Notes under the pieces: generated by a model
What the model saw: the letters and a program-made list of their open reading frames with translations, nothing else
Told to the model about the DNA's origin: nothing
The model's database searches: none
Assembly: GCF_000003605.2 (NCBI RefSeq)
Contig: NW_003122916.1
Location: 226,065 to 268,435, forward strand
Reading direction: 5' to 3'
Source of the DNA: Saccoglossus kowalevskii
Taxonomy: Eukaryota > Hemichordata > Enteropneusta > Harrimaniidae
Length of the DNA: 42,371 nt
Part shown: positions 1 to 12,259 of the stretch, piece after piece
How the letters are laid out: each line of letters opens with the position of its first letter
How positions within the stretch are numbered: the first letter of the stretch is position 1
Program-made: the position numbers and the translations under genes

Positions 1-102
1 GACGTTTACACCTACTAGTATTCTTTCGCGAAGATTACAGTTCCATTGTGTCCAGCCACAAACGTTAATATGTGCAATTTTCAGTCCACCGAGCTGAGTT
101 GA

Positions 103-747
103 ATCCTATTCTGTATTATCGTGCATAGTCTCCAGGCGACCTTGGTTAACTTCTTTTCGATTTCCACGTTGGTTGTAAGTCTTACGCACAATTCTACCAC
201 TACCGGTGATGCGAAAATCGCTACCATTTGGCAATTCGTTGAGTAGGGTACGAGCATTAAGCTCCAGTAGCCTATTCGTAAGTGTTTTACTAGACCGAAG
301 AAACACCCGTTGAAATTCGGCACTGTCTTTCAAACGATGTTTTGCACGAAGTATTTGCTTCTTTTTTTCTCGATCCTTACATGCAAATTTTACTCACCCC
401 CGGACACCTGGTTGTCGAGATTGTAATCGGACTGCTTTAATAATTGTTGTATTATTCGCAATGTCATCGCCAAGTTTTTTAAGCATACTATTAAGTACAC
501 CAACCGGATATTCATCAACATTTTGTTTCAGACCAGACACAATTAATGTAATGTCGGGGTTATCCAAAGGGTCGACATCTAACGTGCCACGAGCCACCTG
601 CTGTACCTTGCTTTCCATGTCTAATAACTTTGCGTCTAATCGACCAATTTCCAGTACAAATGAATCAGTGTTGAATGTGTTGGAGATTTTAGTTTCCTTA
701 AAAACTATCAACCAGATATGTTCAGTGTAAGAACCGTGGATGAACCT
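103..747 (-). pseudogene. LINE ORF1-like fragment (coiled coil + RRM-like), one in-frame stop
   Basis: Read on the minus strand from about 747 to 103, two open stretches lie in the same frame and are separated by a single TGA at about 391-393. The first has a heptad-like acidic/basic stretch (LEIGRLDAKLLDMESKVQQV) followed by an RRM-like start (ITLIVSGL, then a helix ending in MLKKLGDD). The second continues with a basic segment, a motif FLRSSKT, then RLLELNARTLLNELP and a basic tail, ending at a TAG. This order, coiled coil, RRM-like fold and small basic C-terminal domain, is that of the nucleic-acid-binding ORF1 proteins of many invertebrate non-LTR retrotransposons. No reverse transcriptase is seen next to it. 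The TGA lies in GGGTGAGTA, so the stop is also a consensus splice donor. I treat it as a decayed copy; a spliced host gene is the alternative. Confidence 0.5.
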
Positions 748-2976
748 CTACCAGATTTGTTCATTTTTGTTGATATCATTAATTCTCTACTTTTAGCGAC
801 TAGTTTTGTCATTTTTGGGTGAAAAGGTCATGTTTGACTTTTTCTTGAAAACCGCTACTCCAATTGTTTTGATATTTGACCTTAGATTAGTTCTATTTGA
901 GACATAGATACGAGCTGACACGGTGAACAATGCCATTTCCATGTATGTCTATAACACATCATAACAATTATACAGGAATATTTAAACTTTAACCTTGCTA
1001 AATACAGGACAGGTTTTCAAGTATATGGATGGTATACTAGCGAAAAAATGCCAGTCTGATGAACGATTAAGCAGTGGGAAATTCGTCACACTCTTCAAAG
1101 TATTGGCAAATACGTAAACCGTGTTATAGTACTAAGCACGTTTATATATTTAGATATATCGTATAATAGTGAAAATGTGTTTTTGATCGAGTTAATAATA
1201 TACCCACCGCTCAATGTACTCAATAATTTATCTCTGATAAGAAAGAGATACAGCAAAAAAGTTATTAGGAGTGTTAACAGCTCACGGCATTTCATTCATG
1301 CCGTCTGTATATTGTATCGAAATTCAAGCAATATTTAAGATAGGCTTTTAGTAACCTGATGATTCTACGTTAATATTTAATGTTCTCATCCCAGTCTGTA
1401 AAATACTTATTTATGCATTAACAAAGGCTTAGATTGAGGTCGTCAGGTATCCCTGTACTATGGAATACACTGAATTCGCTGTTGCCAGTGAACTGATATG
1501 ACATATTATCTGCTCATCAACTTCGCGGTTGCCAATAAATATATCGGTTGTTCGGTACACACTGCTTTCATATTGTAATTTAGCACACACGATGAGACCG
1601 AGTTATCTTTCACTAAGGCGAGTTCTCTTTCAATACCGCTACCTCGAGTATTGCACAATGCAGATACTGCAGTACTACTCGGCTGTAATACTATAGTATT
1701 CTATAATGTCACAGGTAGTGAAGTATGCAAATTACAGTCAACATTTTGATAATTTGCATAACAGATCGGCGTGCATGAACGCCGATTACCCTTCAGTTAT
1801 ACCCTGTATCAATTAGGTAATAAAGTGATGTTGAAGCCATCAGTATTTTTATATGCATTGGTAACATAATTACTAATTTTAAAGTCTATTCAAACAGTGA
1901 ACTCTTGTTTGTGCGCTGCGAAGTTGAATTTGTGATTTGAAAGTCGCACATATATGCGGATTTATAACACACACGCGCGTTTTAGCCAACATGTGATACA
2001 TAATGATAATTATATTGTGTAAAACGACCACAATCTTGAAATAATGCCGTAGTTTACGATGATAGTAATTGATAGTAAGTCATGATGTTAAAAAGTCAGT
2101 CTGCTTGCATGGACCAATCAGATTCCCGGGATTGTTATTACATAGTATGGGCATATGAAACATTACTACACGCTGTATTACACTGAACGGCTATCATATA
2201 TTGAATACACCGATATATCACACATGCATATCACATATACATTTGATATATCATATCACGCATGGTATGATTTTTATTGACCAAAATGCATTAAAAACCA
2301 AAGTATATTTATTTCTCCGTTGATTTTAGTACTAGTTGCTTGAATCGTACGTTTTCATGTTGATCCGATGCTCACGATGGTAAAGTCAAATTACTTAAGT
2401 AGACGCGCTTGTAATGAATCCTTTGAGAATGCATCTCTTCAGCGTTCTGATACTGTAATTAGCTATGCTGGTAATTTGAGAATAGTACGAAATAGAAAAA
2501 TAATTCAGGTTGAAAAAAAACGACGAAGTCTGCATATAATGAGTTTGCTACTTTAGCTCCAGCTGCTTGAAACAACATCTTCATTCTTTAAGGCACATAC
2601 AATGTTTTTCTTTCGTTAAGTGTTCTTTCAAAGCCCTTCTTAACCTTTGAGCAGGTCTGGATAACATCCCCTGTCACCATTTCGATCAATTAGGAAATAT
2701 ATTCCGAGTCCCGACGGGTATTTCCAATATTGCACTAGAACCCTCACTCATCTCAATATCCTGTGGTGGAATACCATTTTAATGATAAGACATTGTGATA
2801 GTGGGTACCGGGAATTCCGACAGGAAATATAACTTACCTTTACAAAGCACACCATATATTAAACCAATATATCACCTTATTCAGGGTACTATGTTATAGA
2901 AACAGAAGAAAAATGTGTTAAAAAAATAATTTTAGGTGAGATATTGATAATGCAACGGTGTGCAAAATGTATGTAT

Positions 2977-3000
2977 CGTATTACGTAAACACGTAATACG
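2977..3000. repeat. Perfect 10-bp inverted repeat, 4-nt loop
   Basis: CGTATTACGT, loop AAAC, then ACGTAATACG. The loop-proximal ACGTAAACACGT is echoed in inverted form just downstream by CACGTGTTTACGTG near 3016-3029, giving a cluster of ACGT/CACGTG cores. It could be a hairpin or a binding site for dimeric bHLH or bZIP factors; the sequence shows only the symmetry. Confidence 0.6.
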
Positions 3001-3910
3001 ATGCTATAAAAAAATCACGTGTTTACGTGTCTAAAATTGAACTCTCGTTTACCCCGAACGACGTGTTTGGTCGTTTAGGAAATGTTAGTGTAGTCGTCGT
3101 AACATTTCAACTAATATATTTTATAACAATGTTGAATGTGGCTCTCCTATCGATGTTGCTCAACTGTTTAACAGTTATTTTTATCCGTTTTTCTGACTGA
3201 TGGTGTGTTGCCTGATGACGTTTACAAAGTCCTAGTTAGCATTGTACCCTCTACTTCCTAAAATAGAGTGTTTTGGGTAAGAATATATACTATAATTATT
3301 AAAATTTGCTTATTAATAAAACGTTGCTTGAGTCATACAAATCGAACAAGAAACGGCACAAATGTCTGGCTAGCTATCCACTCAAACGTAATATGTGGTT
3401 CGTTACCGTGATGAATTGATTACACAGGAAAGGCGTTCCAATAATACATACCCCCTGTACCAATGTCCATATGCGTAATGCTATTCTCTTTGTGAGTGAT
3501 TTACTTGGACACGAACATAAACACGTTCCACATAACACGTGTTGTGGCAATAACGGAACTTCCGACTATTTTATTTTGTATTTTGCTTTATGTAGATTCA
3601 TGTTCAAGGGCATAATCATGATCCTATAGCAGATGCAAGTAAACTCTTGTTTTTATTAGTTTTATCGGTTTGTCAATATGCACTATATTAGCAATAATCC
3701 CCTGACAGAAGGCGGGTATACTACGAGATCTTCCAATATCTCGCGTACCAGACTGTTAAATATAACGCAAGTCAAGAGAACTGTGGACGCAATGACGAAA
3801 GTAAATCGTAGAACACTAGTTAAAGGCGAAATAAATCTCCCGCCATTTTTTCTCACAGCCGTATCTCGGCGGCCATTTTGTCAAGGATATTTTTCCTGCT
3901 ACTGAGCGTG

Positions 3911-3911
<1 letters not shown>

Positions 3912-3976
<65 letters not shown>
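3912..3976. repeat. (TA)n microsatellite
   Basis: About 65 bases of uninterrupted TA/AT dinucleotide repeat. Length is likely polymorphic and may be compressed in the assembly. Confidence 0.98.
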
Positions 3977-3980
<4 letters not shown>

Positions 3981-4632
3981 CATTACATTAAAAGAAGTCT
4001 GATATGACTGACATGTTCTACCTGCTCGTGTCTTTAAGCTTCAGGTATCTTATCGTTTCCAATATTATTTATAAGCTGTTTAATATTACAATAATTCTAT
4101 ACATATACTCGCGTCATAATGAAACGTATTTTCTTGAAAATTCTGACCAATTTTACTGTTCAATGCGTACGTGGACTGTTGATTAATACTTGCACGCGAT
4201 TTTTGTCGATGTTTAGAATTTTTAGAAGGTATGGCTTTTAATTTTTTAAGGATTTATAGAACAGGAAAAACATGCCGATAGAACTACACTTGTGTGAATG
4301 GTTTTGGGAAAGTAGGTAGCCTAAATATTCACAATGGTTCTGAAACTCGACAAAGTAGTGAATGTTGCTGAATTAAAAATTAGATTAGTAGTTATAAAAT
4401 CTAACAATATCAAATAGGAAAAACGAAAATAGGAAATATAACGAATGCAAAACCAATATTGAAGTTGAGATAGGTTAATAGCGTAGACATGAATTACCTC
4501 GCAACGTAATGTAGTTCTAGTTATGAGAGTTTTGGTTACAAGTAACGGAACAACAAGCATCATTTCCGGTGTTTCTGGGTTTGTGGCGTAACAATAACAA
4601 CCTATTCTTTTAAACGAACGCTATATTTGGCA

Positions 4633-4659
4633 AGCGATGTCACAATATGTGACATCGCT
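4633..4659. repeat. Perfect 11-bp palindrome with 5-nt loop
   Basis: AGCGATGTCAC, loop AATAT, GTGACATCGCT: a perfect 11-bp inverted repeat. It is GC-richer than its surroundings and stands out in otherwise AT-rich DNA. It could be a hairpin or a symmetric protein-binding site with a TGACAT-type half-site. Confidence 0.7.
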
Positions 4660-5220
4660 ACGGATAAAATACCCAACGCCCTGATGATATATTATAACGT
4701 TTTGATATTTTTCTCTGAATTTATATATTACATAAAGGAATGCCTAGTATGTGATGCGTCGCAGTCATACTTGCGTTGGTCCCAAAATAGTAATGTAATA
4801 CAGTTATAGTTAGTTACATTATTGGGATTTGAAGATAAGTAATCGTTTCGATAACACCAACAACAATAAATCATAAATTTGACGTGTTTTAGTGATAGCT
4901 ACAAGAGTGTATGAAAGCGCCCTCAATAAAAAATATGCTATCATATAAATACTGATGCACAAATTTATTCCCACATTGTGAACGGCGGTGTTCTCCGGTC
5001 TACACTACGATCGAAGATAACGTTGGCTAAATTCATAGGTCGTAAAGGCAGAATTATGGAGAATGTTAAGAAGATATACCTTGCTTCACGTAACGCAAGA
5101 AACATTCCGTTATTCTATATTAACGAAGTTGAAAAGTAATTTGATACAGGGGACTGTAGGACTACCGCTTGTAATCGCCTGTTCATTAAGAACTGTACAG
5201 CTGTACTACCATTGCTGAGA

Positions 5221-5565
5221 ATGAAATCATACAATATATCAGACAGTTACACCTATATGTGGACTGATTATAATGTCAGTTATTATGATTACCAGGATAT
5301 TGAGATGTCGTTTGAGTTGCAGTCAGTTTTGACTTTTGCATTTTCGTTCACCATGTTGTTATCAATTGTCGGCAATCTGGTTGTTATCATTGTGATTCTC
5401 CGCGGTAGATCGAAAAAAAGCGACGTCAATATATTCTTGGTTAACCTGGCTGTGGCTGATCTTATCACCGCGATTGTATCCATGCCATTCACATTCACCA
5501 CGCTTATGTACGGTCATTGGATATACGGAACAGTGATGTGTCCTACAACGTTGTTTGTCGTGCAG
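5221..5565 (+). CDS. Neuropeptide GPCR (class A, tachykinin-receptor-like), exon 1
   Basis: First coding exon of a seven-transmembrane receptor, 115 residues from the first in-frame ATG; the same frame stays open upstream to a TAA at 5137 but offers no earlier ATG. The short acidic, Tyr-rich N-terminus has two N-glycosylation sequons (NIS at 5-7, NVS at 18-20) and no signal peptide. TM1 (about 35-60) has the class A Asn52 in IVGNLVV. TM2 (about 70-95) has NLAVADL with Asp80. Extracellular loop 1 has HWIYG, and Cys107 is the TM3 cysteine expected to pair with Cys186. The exon ends in phase 0 at CAG|GTATGT, a consensus donor. The open frame past 5565 is intron: it loses receptor similarity and exon 2 joins perfectly in frame. 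Family membership as class A is certain; the ligand is not. Confidence 0.93.
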
Positions 5566-5640
5566 GTATGTATGTCAGTGTCACTATTGAAAATCACAGA
5601 AGTCGTTTATTTAACACACATGGAATGCATATTATTATAT

Positions 5641-5940
5641 ATTATGAGATTATTACGAGGTTTTCTCAAAGTATGCACGAAGACAGCGGGTCGGATTATC
5701 GACCGACGCACAGCTGAGGTCGATGCGACGGCGTATTGCCTGAGTGCATACTTTAAGGTAACCTAGTAATAACCTTATGATTGTATCTTTTTTTTCCAAG
5801 GATACGTCATGTGAATACCCAAATCCAAAATGTTCAGAACAGACTCAGCGAATGAATGAATACCCCGTAAAATACCGCAAAATTACGGCAAGCTGTAACT
5901 TACGGCGTTATGGTGACAGTTTATAATACTTATATATATG
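5641..5940 (+). mobile_element. MITE-like element, copy A (partial)
   Basis: Begins with ATTATGAG then a TATTACGAGG terminus at 5651-5660, followed by a conserved core (TATGCACGAAGACAGCGG at 5672 onward) and, near 5867-5925, a second conserved block including AAAATACCGCAAAATTACGG. The same blocks occur in the same order in copy B on the opposite strand (26737-27201) and in shorter copy D (35397-35552). An internal imperfect inverted terminus (CCTAGTAATAA at 5762-5772) gives a 122-bp sub-palindrome. It lies about 75 bases inside the receptor's first intron. No coding capacity is seen, as expected for a non-autonomous element. Confidence 0.65.
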
Positions 5941-8721
5941 ATATAAATATCATAACAACATAATTGGAATTGCAACATGCAAAAATCAAATCAAAGAATC
6001 GACAAAGTTCTCTGATAGTGTTATTGGTTACAATGCAGCTGGCTCTAATCAGTATAAATCGTGATACTCCCAAATAGTAAATCGGATAATCACACCTCGT
6101 ATGCTTTAGGCACCCACACAGAAATCCACTACTCGTTATAAAATATCACTAGATTCGGTATCATGAATAAATTATTGATATTGGACTTTAAACAGTTTTA
6201 ATTTATGCATGTCATGGTTTATAAAGAAAGTGAAATGAAATCTCAAAATTACAAATAGACATTATTTTTAGATGATTATCGATGTTGAAACGTGTACAGT
6301 ACACTATGGTAACCGAAGTTATGACTCTGAAAAATATCAAATAACACAGTTTTTATTTAAACTAATAGTATGATCGCCACTAAAATAGTACATGTCATTT
6401 TGTATCGTCTACATCACTTGTGATATACAATCTTTTTATACTGTAGGGATGCTCTTATTTCATAAAATATATACAGCAAAAACTCATCATGATTCACCTT
6501 GCGCTGCACTGACTGTAGCTTTATTTATGTCTACAATACGCTATAAAACAAAACTTGTTTGAAATATGTACGCAATTATTACATAATCAATAGTGTTATA
6601 ATATTAGAAATAACTAGTATGGTACACTAGAAACCTAATTAGGAATATTTGTAAGTATGTATACCCGATTCATATACTCTATTTAGACCATCTTTAAGCT
6701 ATTTGGCCACTTTTGAAAGATATCGGATTTCCTTGACTCATACACTGTAGTTATAGTTCATTGGGTTGTTTACAAAACCGTGTTTTTTGTACAAGAACGG
6801 GCCAAACATTCATGGAGAGGTGTTTATTTGGCCGTTTGCCATTTGTTCTTATGTAAAACGTGTGGTGGAGAAATAAATATACAGCTTTTAGATAAGTGAA
6901 GTGAATTATATAATTATTGCTATTATAACATTGTAATTCATAAATAGTCATATTATTAATTTCCAGACGTATTTCTCCAATTAGAGTATATAATGGTAGG
7001 TACTGAATAACACACTATATGAAACAGAACAAATGTGATGTTTTGTCAAAGTACTGTATCGAAATCCCGCAATTGATACAAATGATCATCACCATAGTAA
7101 TACCAGTTGTCAGAATGTCAAACAACTGGAGGCGATCACCATATGTGTTGTAATTTGAAACATCCACCGCAAATCCTTTCACACAAAATTACACTCTCAG
7201 AACAATTCGAACCAAATAATTGATTTTTGTACCATTATAATTTTTCCGTAAGTAAATGCCTTTTTAATGACATCTCACACGCAGGAATATCGGCAGAAAG
7301 AAGTATTGCCCAAGGTCTTATATGAATTGATTAATTATTCACAACACCCGTAATCTATAGAACAAGAACAGTTCAATTTAAAACACCTGTACTAATAATA
7401 TATTTAAATATCCGAGTCGGCGTACATCAAATAAATTGGCAATAGCATTACAAAAGTTTTACATATATTAATGAAACAATGAAATTACTCGTCCAGAGAA
7501 ACAAAAACTTACTGATACGTTCGAAAGAGTTACTGAGACTCTTTTTTTTTTATCTGTAAGCTATTTTGATCGTCCATATTTTTTGGCAATATTAGCGCCA
7601 CATAAATCGGTGGATATACTCATCCGTACTACCTGTGTGATATAGTGTCATCATTTCCTTTTACGAGTTTTTCCAATTTCCGCAACAACACGAATGCAGG
7701 CAATTCATAATTATAATAACTGTTCACATTTCATGAACTACTAATATTAAATACATGTCTGCACAACGATTTACAAACCCCGCGTAGTACTCACGTGGTG
7801 GGCACAGAATAATTTAACAAGATATAGGTGATTATTTACCCTATGCAACCGTAATGTCGGATTTACAAGAACGCGAAATGTATTTTATAGAGATATTTCA
7901 CATCCCATATGTCTTGGCAGTTCAGTGCAAATAAAGCAGTGAAATCCTTTTCTATATCCCCTTACTACGTAACCACAATCTCGCCAATAGAACAGACAAG
8001 CAGATTGTGTATCACAAAACATACCAAAATCTTGAGATATTAGTGATTTTACGCCATATTTTTGGAGCCTTTGATATTTATGGCTAATGAGATATTATAT
8101 ATGTATTTCACATTTCACAAAACAATACATTGACACATTTGAAATCAGTCTGCGCAAGCGCAGAAAAGAGATCATTTCATAGGTTATATGCAGTACACTA
8201 TAACCGTATTTACACAAATTCATATATCCTACTTTTCGACGCCTTAGGGGTAAAACCAAAACGGGTTTTGGAAGCGCTTATTCGACAAATCTGTATATCG
8301 AACTTGGACTGGGTTAATATTTCTATAATATAAAATAATATAATGAAATGCATCATGTTTGCAATATTATGTTTATCATATTCGTATGAAACACGGCTCA
8401 GTACCAACTGCCTAAGAAAATTGGCAGAGAGAATGTAAATAATTACTCGTAGTAGTGAGCAATGCTCCCTCGGCAGAATGATAGAAATACACAAGCTAAA
8501 TCTACACAATTCGAAAGTTTAGTATTCATGGTACGAACTGCTCAGCTACCTTATGTCCGTCCACTAGTAGAATTAATCAGATGAGAAAATTGACATAACA
8601 CCACGCAACGCGATATTCGAACGCGCGCATGATTGTCACAAGGAGAGCACTGTTCAACAGCGAAGACAATCGGCGTAGGAAATACAAACAGTCACAGGCA
8701 ACACTATGACATAACAACACA

Positions 8722-8790
8722 GTAATCAAATACACAAGGTAGAGCCTCGTCACTGTAGGCGGACGCTCTACCTACTGAACCATACCCACA
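8722..8790 (-). mobile_element. tRNA-like SINE head (fragment)
   Basis: On the minus strand, starting at about 8790, the sequence runs GGGTATGG then TTCAGTAGGTAGAGCGTCC. This closely resembles the D-arm and A-box region of a tRNA (TGGTTCAGTAGG at 8782-8771 matches an RNA polymerase III A box). About 40 bases downstream TATTTGATTAC (8732-8722) is a weak B-box match. The acceptor and T stems do not pair well, so this is not an intact tRNA gene; a tRNA-derived SINE head is the better explanation. I cannot define its 3' end. Confidence 0.5.
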
Positions 8791-10009
8791 ATACTGTTCG
8801 CCGGTACAAACCCAAGACATGCACAGAGGCACGCAAACATTGAATTGAGTGACCATGACAGTACCGACGCAAATCATACAACTCTCATTGCAGATATGTA
8901 TAGTGATCACGTCTCCCATGTAGAACATGTAGGCACGATTCATCAACACCGGGGCAAGCGGCGGTAAACATGTGTGAAACTGCGTTATTCCCCATGGATT
9001 ATGAATATGAAATCACGAGGAATCTACTTTAACGATTATTCAATTGCCATTTTTAGGTCGCAGAATTCTTATTTTTGGGCAAAAAGTTGTCTGAAATCTA
9101 GTGTGATTATATTTTGAGTAAATCAAATGAATATCGTGATTTCCTAGATATGAACAAACCTTTACACAATTACTGCAATGTTCACATATTCACATTGTGC
9201 CTGTATATTAAAACAATATATCATCATTATATAATATGACCGAGTTAGATCAGTTTATAACGATCGATTGGGCTTGACAATTGTAAATAGCTGAATACTA
9301 GTATTGCTAGTCATGTTACCTACAAATACACACCGTGAGTGTACTCCAAGACAACAGTAATGCCAATAATATTACATCTCATTTAATGTCATTCGAACTG
9401 CTTCACAAGCCATTACTGTAATTTAGATTAATACATAAATGTGACCTAGAGTATGCGAAATTGCCGGGGAATAATAAACAAAATATCAAACATACATATA
9501 ATATACACGTACAGCCGAGAACAGTAAATTACAAAGAGCAACGAAGCGGAGTTCATACTTGTCATCACCTTTATCACGAACTCGTGCGATCGCCTGAATC
9601 CCATGATGTTGCCTTTTTACAAGATCAATTTAATAATAAGCAAAATATTCTGATACTTCATCTTTTAAACATTTGTTTATATAGACAAATGTCGAATGTC
9701 ATGCATGCACATATTTCACGTATTAATACATGTATGACTCTTCTCTCAATATTATCAATCGACATGCAATACACGCAATGCGCATACAATTCAAGTATTA
9801 CGAATTATGTTGAATTGTGATTATGTCTGGAACAACAATTTTCGATAATACTCATATAATCGAACTTCATAATATCCTGTGCTAACTAAGTCCTGGAATG
9901 AAATTTGCCAGGGCAGACCAGGAACCAAAAAAAACAAAAAAAACGTTGTTGTCACATTGATAACCAGACAATTTATGTTTTATATTTCGTAAATATGAGC
10001 ATTTGGAGC

Positions 10010-10440
10010 ACTGTTGATGACAACACTAATAATGAAAGGGCAATTACTGTGTAAGTGTATAGGGATTCGTAACAGATTAACGGTTAAATTATGTTATATG
10101 AATATGTTGATGAAACATAAGCAATTCTACTTTTAACATATATTTTGAAATAGCAGAAGAGACATTCTATATTCAGCATGATGAACAGATGATTGACAGC
10201 TGGTCTCAAATAAGCTTCATCGGGGGAGTAACGACAGTGAAATAGCTACCACAAGTGTACATGGATTAAGGACTCAGATTAGCTGGTAAAATTACCTAAT
10301 ATCAAAAATTAATATTATTATATCAATATATCAATGATACATAGATAATCCTACACTTGACAATGCTAGACCTAACAAATAAAGCACACGGTGTTAATAC
10401 AACATGAAGTAAAAATGATTGACAGCTGGTCCATAATGAG
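10010..10440. repeat. Diverged ~225-bp tandem duplication
   Basis: ATGATTGACAGCTGGTC occurs twice about 225 bases apart (near 10190 and 10415). The preceding blocks also align: a GTGTA..GGATT...CAGATTA segment is found near 10053 and again near 10255. The units are strongly diverged, so the duplication is old. No coding frame is maintained. Confidence 0.45.
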
Positions 10441-11287
10441 TTCCATAATCAAACTATATTCAAAGACATTTGTTTGCGCGATCCATACAGCGTTTTGTGG
10501 GGAATGACTTGAAGCAGACGTTTGGGGAATTTTGAGTTCTGATGAACCAGAGATTACGAAGAGAGGAATACAATGAACAGCGGTGTGCTTTGCACAATGG
10601 ATTTTAATGTTGTTCGTATGTCCGTGTCTTGTTAACGCTCCTTAAAATATAATCTGCAATTGGGAATGATCTCCATTGAATATCGTAGCATTCTAACATA
10701 GTTTATATAGAAAATTGCAATACAATTAGACGTGTGACAACAGTGTTCCAATATCATCACTCAAACTAAAAATGTATTTAAATTTCAAGGCTATTTCCAA
10801 AACTGAAAAACAAATTATTGATAAACGATGGCATGTGGTGCATAACGGAAACGAAATCTGGTCGTACCCCACTGAGCTTTATATCGAAGATCTCTGAATA
10901 GTGCATAAATACATCGCCGATTTTTAAACGCAATCGATATTATTGTGGCTATCCTCGTAAAGCAGTAACAATTTCACTACTATTATTATTGTGTTTATTA
11001 CTTTTTTCCTATTTGTTATCATTACCATATTATTAAATTCGTTCGACCATGGAATTGAGAAAAAACAACAACAGCTATATGAGAAATAATCAATAACACA
11101 GAGAGTTCTTCTAGTTGGAAGCATAGCCATTCTTTTCCTGAATTTCAATAACAAAATCTTTACTGTCTGTTTTCGAATTACATGGGTATCGATTTCACAA
11201 ATAGACATTTTATAGCGTTATGTCAATTACCACACAATTGCTTCTATAACAATGAAACTGAATAAGTATACTGCCAATATTTATTAC

Positions 11288-11380
11288 CTGTTGAGTTACG
11301 ATATTTGTTAATTTGTTTCTGTCATTTTTTGCAAGGGGGACCTGAAGCTTTTTTAGCATAGCAAATATTATGTTTAGACA
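11288..11380 (-). CDS. Candidate internal coding exon, unknown protein
   Basis: On the minus strand a pyrimidine-rich tract and GTGTTCAG acceptor are followed by 31 open codons ending at CAACAG|GTAATA, a good donor. Both boundaries are phase 0. The peptide includes FAMLKKLQVPLAKNDRNKL and ends NIVTQQ, with amphipathic, coding-like composition. No family is recognised. The AAGG microsatellite at 11402-11429 supplies most of the pyrimidine tract. It lies 1.2 kb downstream, on the same strand, of the signal-peptide exon candidate at 12674. It could be part of that gene, or a chance open frame between splice-like signals; its short length keeps confidence low. Confidence 0.3.
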
Positions 11381-11401
11381 CTGAACACAAAACGTTAACA
11401 A

Positions 11402-11429
11402 AAGGAAGGAAGGAAGGAAGGAAGGAAGG
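11402..11429. repeat. (AAGG)n microsatellite
   Basis: Seven near-perfect GGAA/AAGG tetranucleotide units. On the minus strand it reads (CCTT)n just upstream of the acceptor for the 11288-11380 exon candidate. Confidence 0.95.
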
Positions 11430-12007
11430 TGGTATTTTGTTTGCTACTTAATATAAAATTGGCAGACTGCACAATTTTTTTCCACTAAATATGGCGCTGT
11501 AAGTTGTTTCCCGTAACAGGACAGAATAGATTTCGACTTACTTGCCAACACCAGATTACGGTGATACGTCACATTGTTTGAACACCCTTTTAGCATAATA
11601 CATAATACATTTTGGTCTTGTTTTCTCATGCATCGCCCAATTACTGCTTCTTCTGTTTAAGGCATCGCATATGCACCAATTACTTGTTGAGCGTCTTAAA
11701 ATAAACTAAAATAGTTGCCAAGTTGCAGAATCATCATTTTTGTGGCAGAATAATTGATACTCCAATCTGTCCATAATTACAGCCGTGAGTCACGTTAAGT
11801 AGATTTAGACTACCACTGTTTAAATCGTGTATTCAGACAAGACATGTAATATGTTCACAGTATATCTATCTACAGTTTATATACACATGTTTGCACCTCT
11901 CATGAAGCAGAAAAAAAACATGTGTACACAAACACCTAGAAATTTACAAGTACTCTCTACCAATACTACCAATGCCAATAATAGTGAGTTAAAATTTACA
12001 CAGAATA

Positions 12008-12259
12008 ATGAGATTGATGCACGCAATTTAAAAAAATCAAAATGGTGTATTCCCCTTGGTCTTTAATCTGTAGGCTACGGTTTGTGATTGGCACACCATT
12101 ACCATGTCCATATGATTGCCGAAACCGTGCTCCCGTGTTTGTATCAGTTGCAATGAGAATCCATTTTGCACATTCTGTTTGCTTAACACCCGCTCAAAAC
12201 AATCAACTAATGGACTGTATTCTGTTAAACTCGCACAAGGGATATGGAAAACAGACATT
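12008..12259 (-). pseudogene. Ig-like domain remnant, frame-disrupted
   Basis: On the minus strand a pyrimidine-rich tract and AG (12261-12260) precede a frame reading SVFHIPCASLTEYSP and on to VLSKQ. Around 12170 the domain-like reading moves to another frame: KWILIATDTN, TGARFRQSYG, then NRSLQIKDQGEYTI. Together these look like a V-set immunoglobulin fold: a Cys, about 20 residues, a core Trp, a C'-strand region, then S-L-x-I with D-x-G-x-Y. The usual Cys two residues after that Tyr is absent. The needed frame change argues for a pseudogene, a missed small intron or a sequencing error. The Ig assignment comes from motif spacing only. Confidence 0.35.

Larger units (their letters stand above)
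748..5220. other. Noncoding upstream region of the receptor
   Basis: No convincing coding exon is visible here. The open frames are short, AT-rich and lack domain-like sequence. The stretch holds two sharp palindromes (2977-3000 and 4633-4659) and a TA microsatellite (3912-3976). The last few hundred bases before 5221 probably contain the promoter or 5' UTR of the receptor. In the receptor frame the nearest upstream stop is TAA at 5137-5139, and no ATG lies between it and 5221. Confidence 0.5.

Noticed and set aside
5289..5501. Open frame opposite the receptor exon
   Set aside because: Antisense shadow of exon 1 with no domain-like sequence.
5566..5766. Continuation of the exon 1 frame past 5565
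   Set aside because: GTATGT at 5566 is a consensus donor, the continuation lacks TM3 motifs, runs into MITE copy A, and exon 2 supplies the correct TM3/DRY sequence in phase.
8130..8509. Overlapping open frames on both strands near 8.2-8.5 kb
   Set aside because: Short, no conserved motif, no good splice signals; each looks like a shadow of the other in low-stop sequence.
9461..9820. 119-codon plus-strand open frame
   Set aside because: No ATG at the start, no splice-bounded structure, composition dominated by Asn/His/Ile/Leu from AT-rich DNA, and no recognisable motif.
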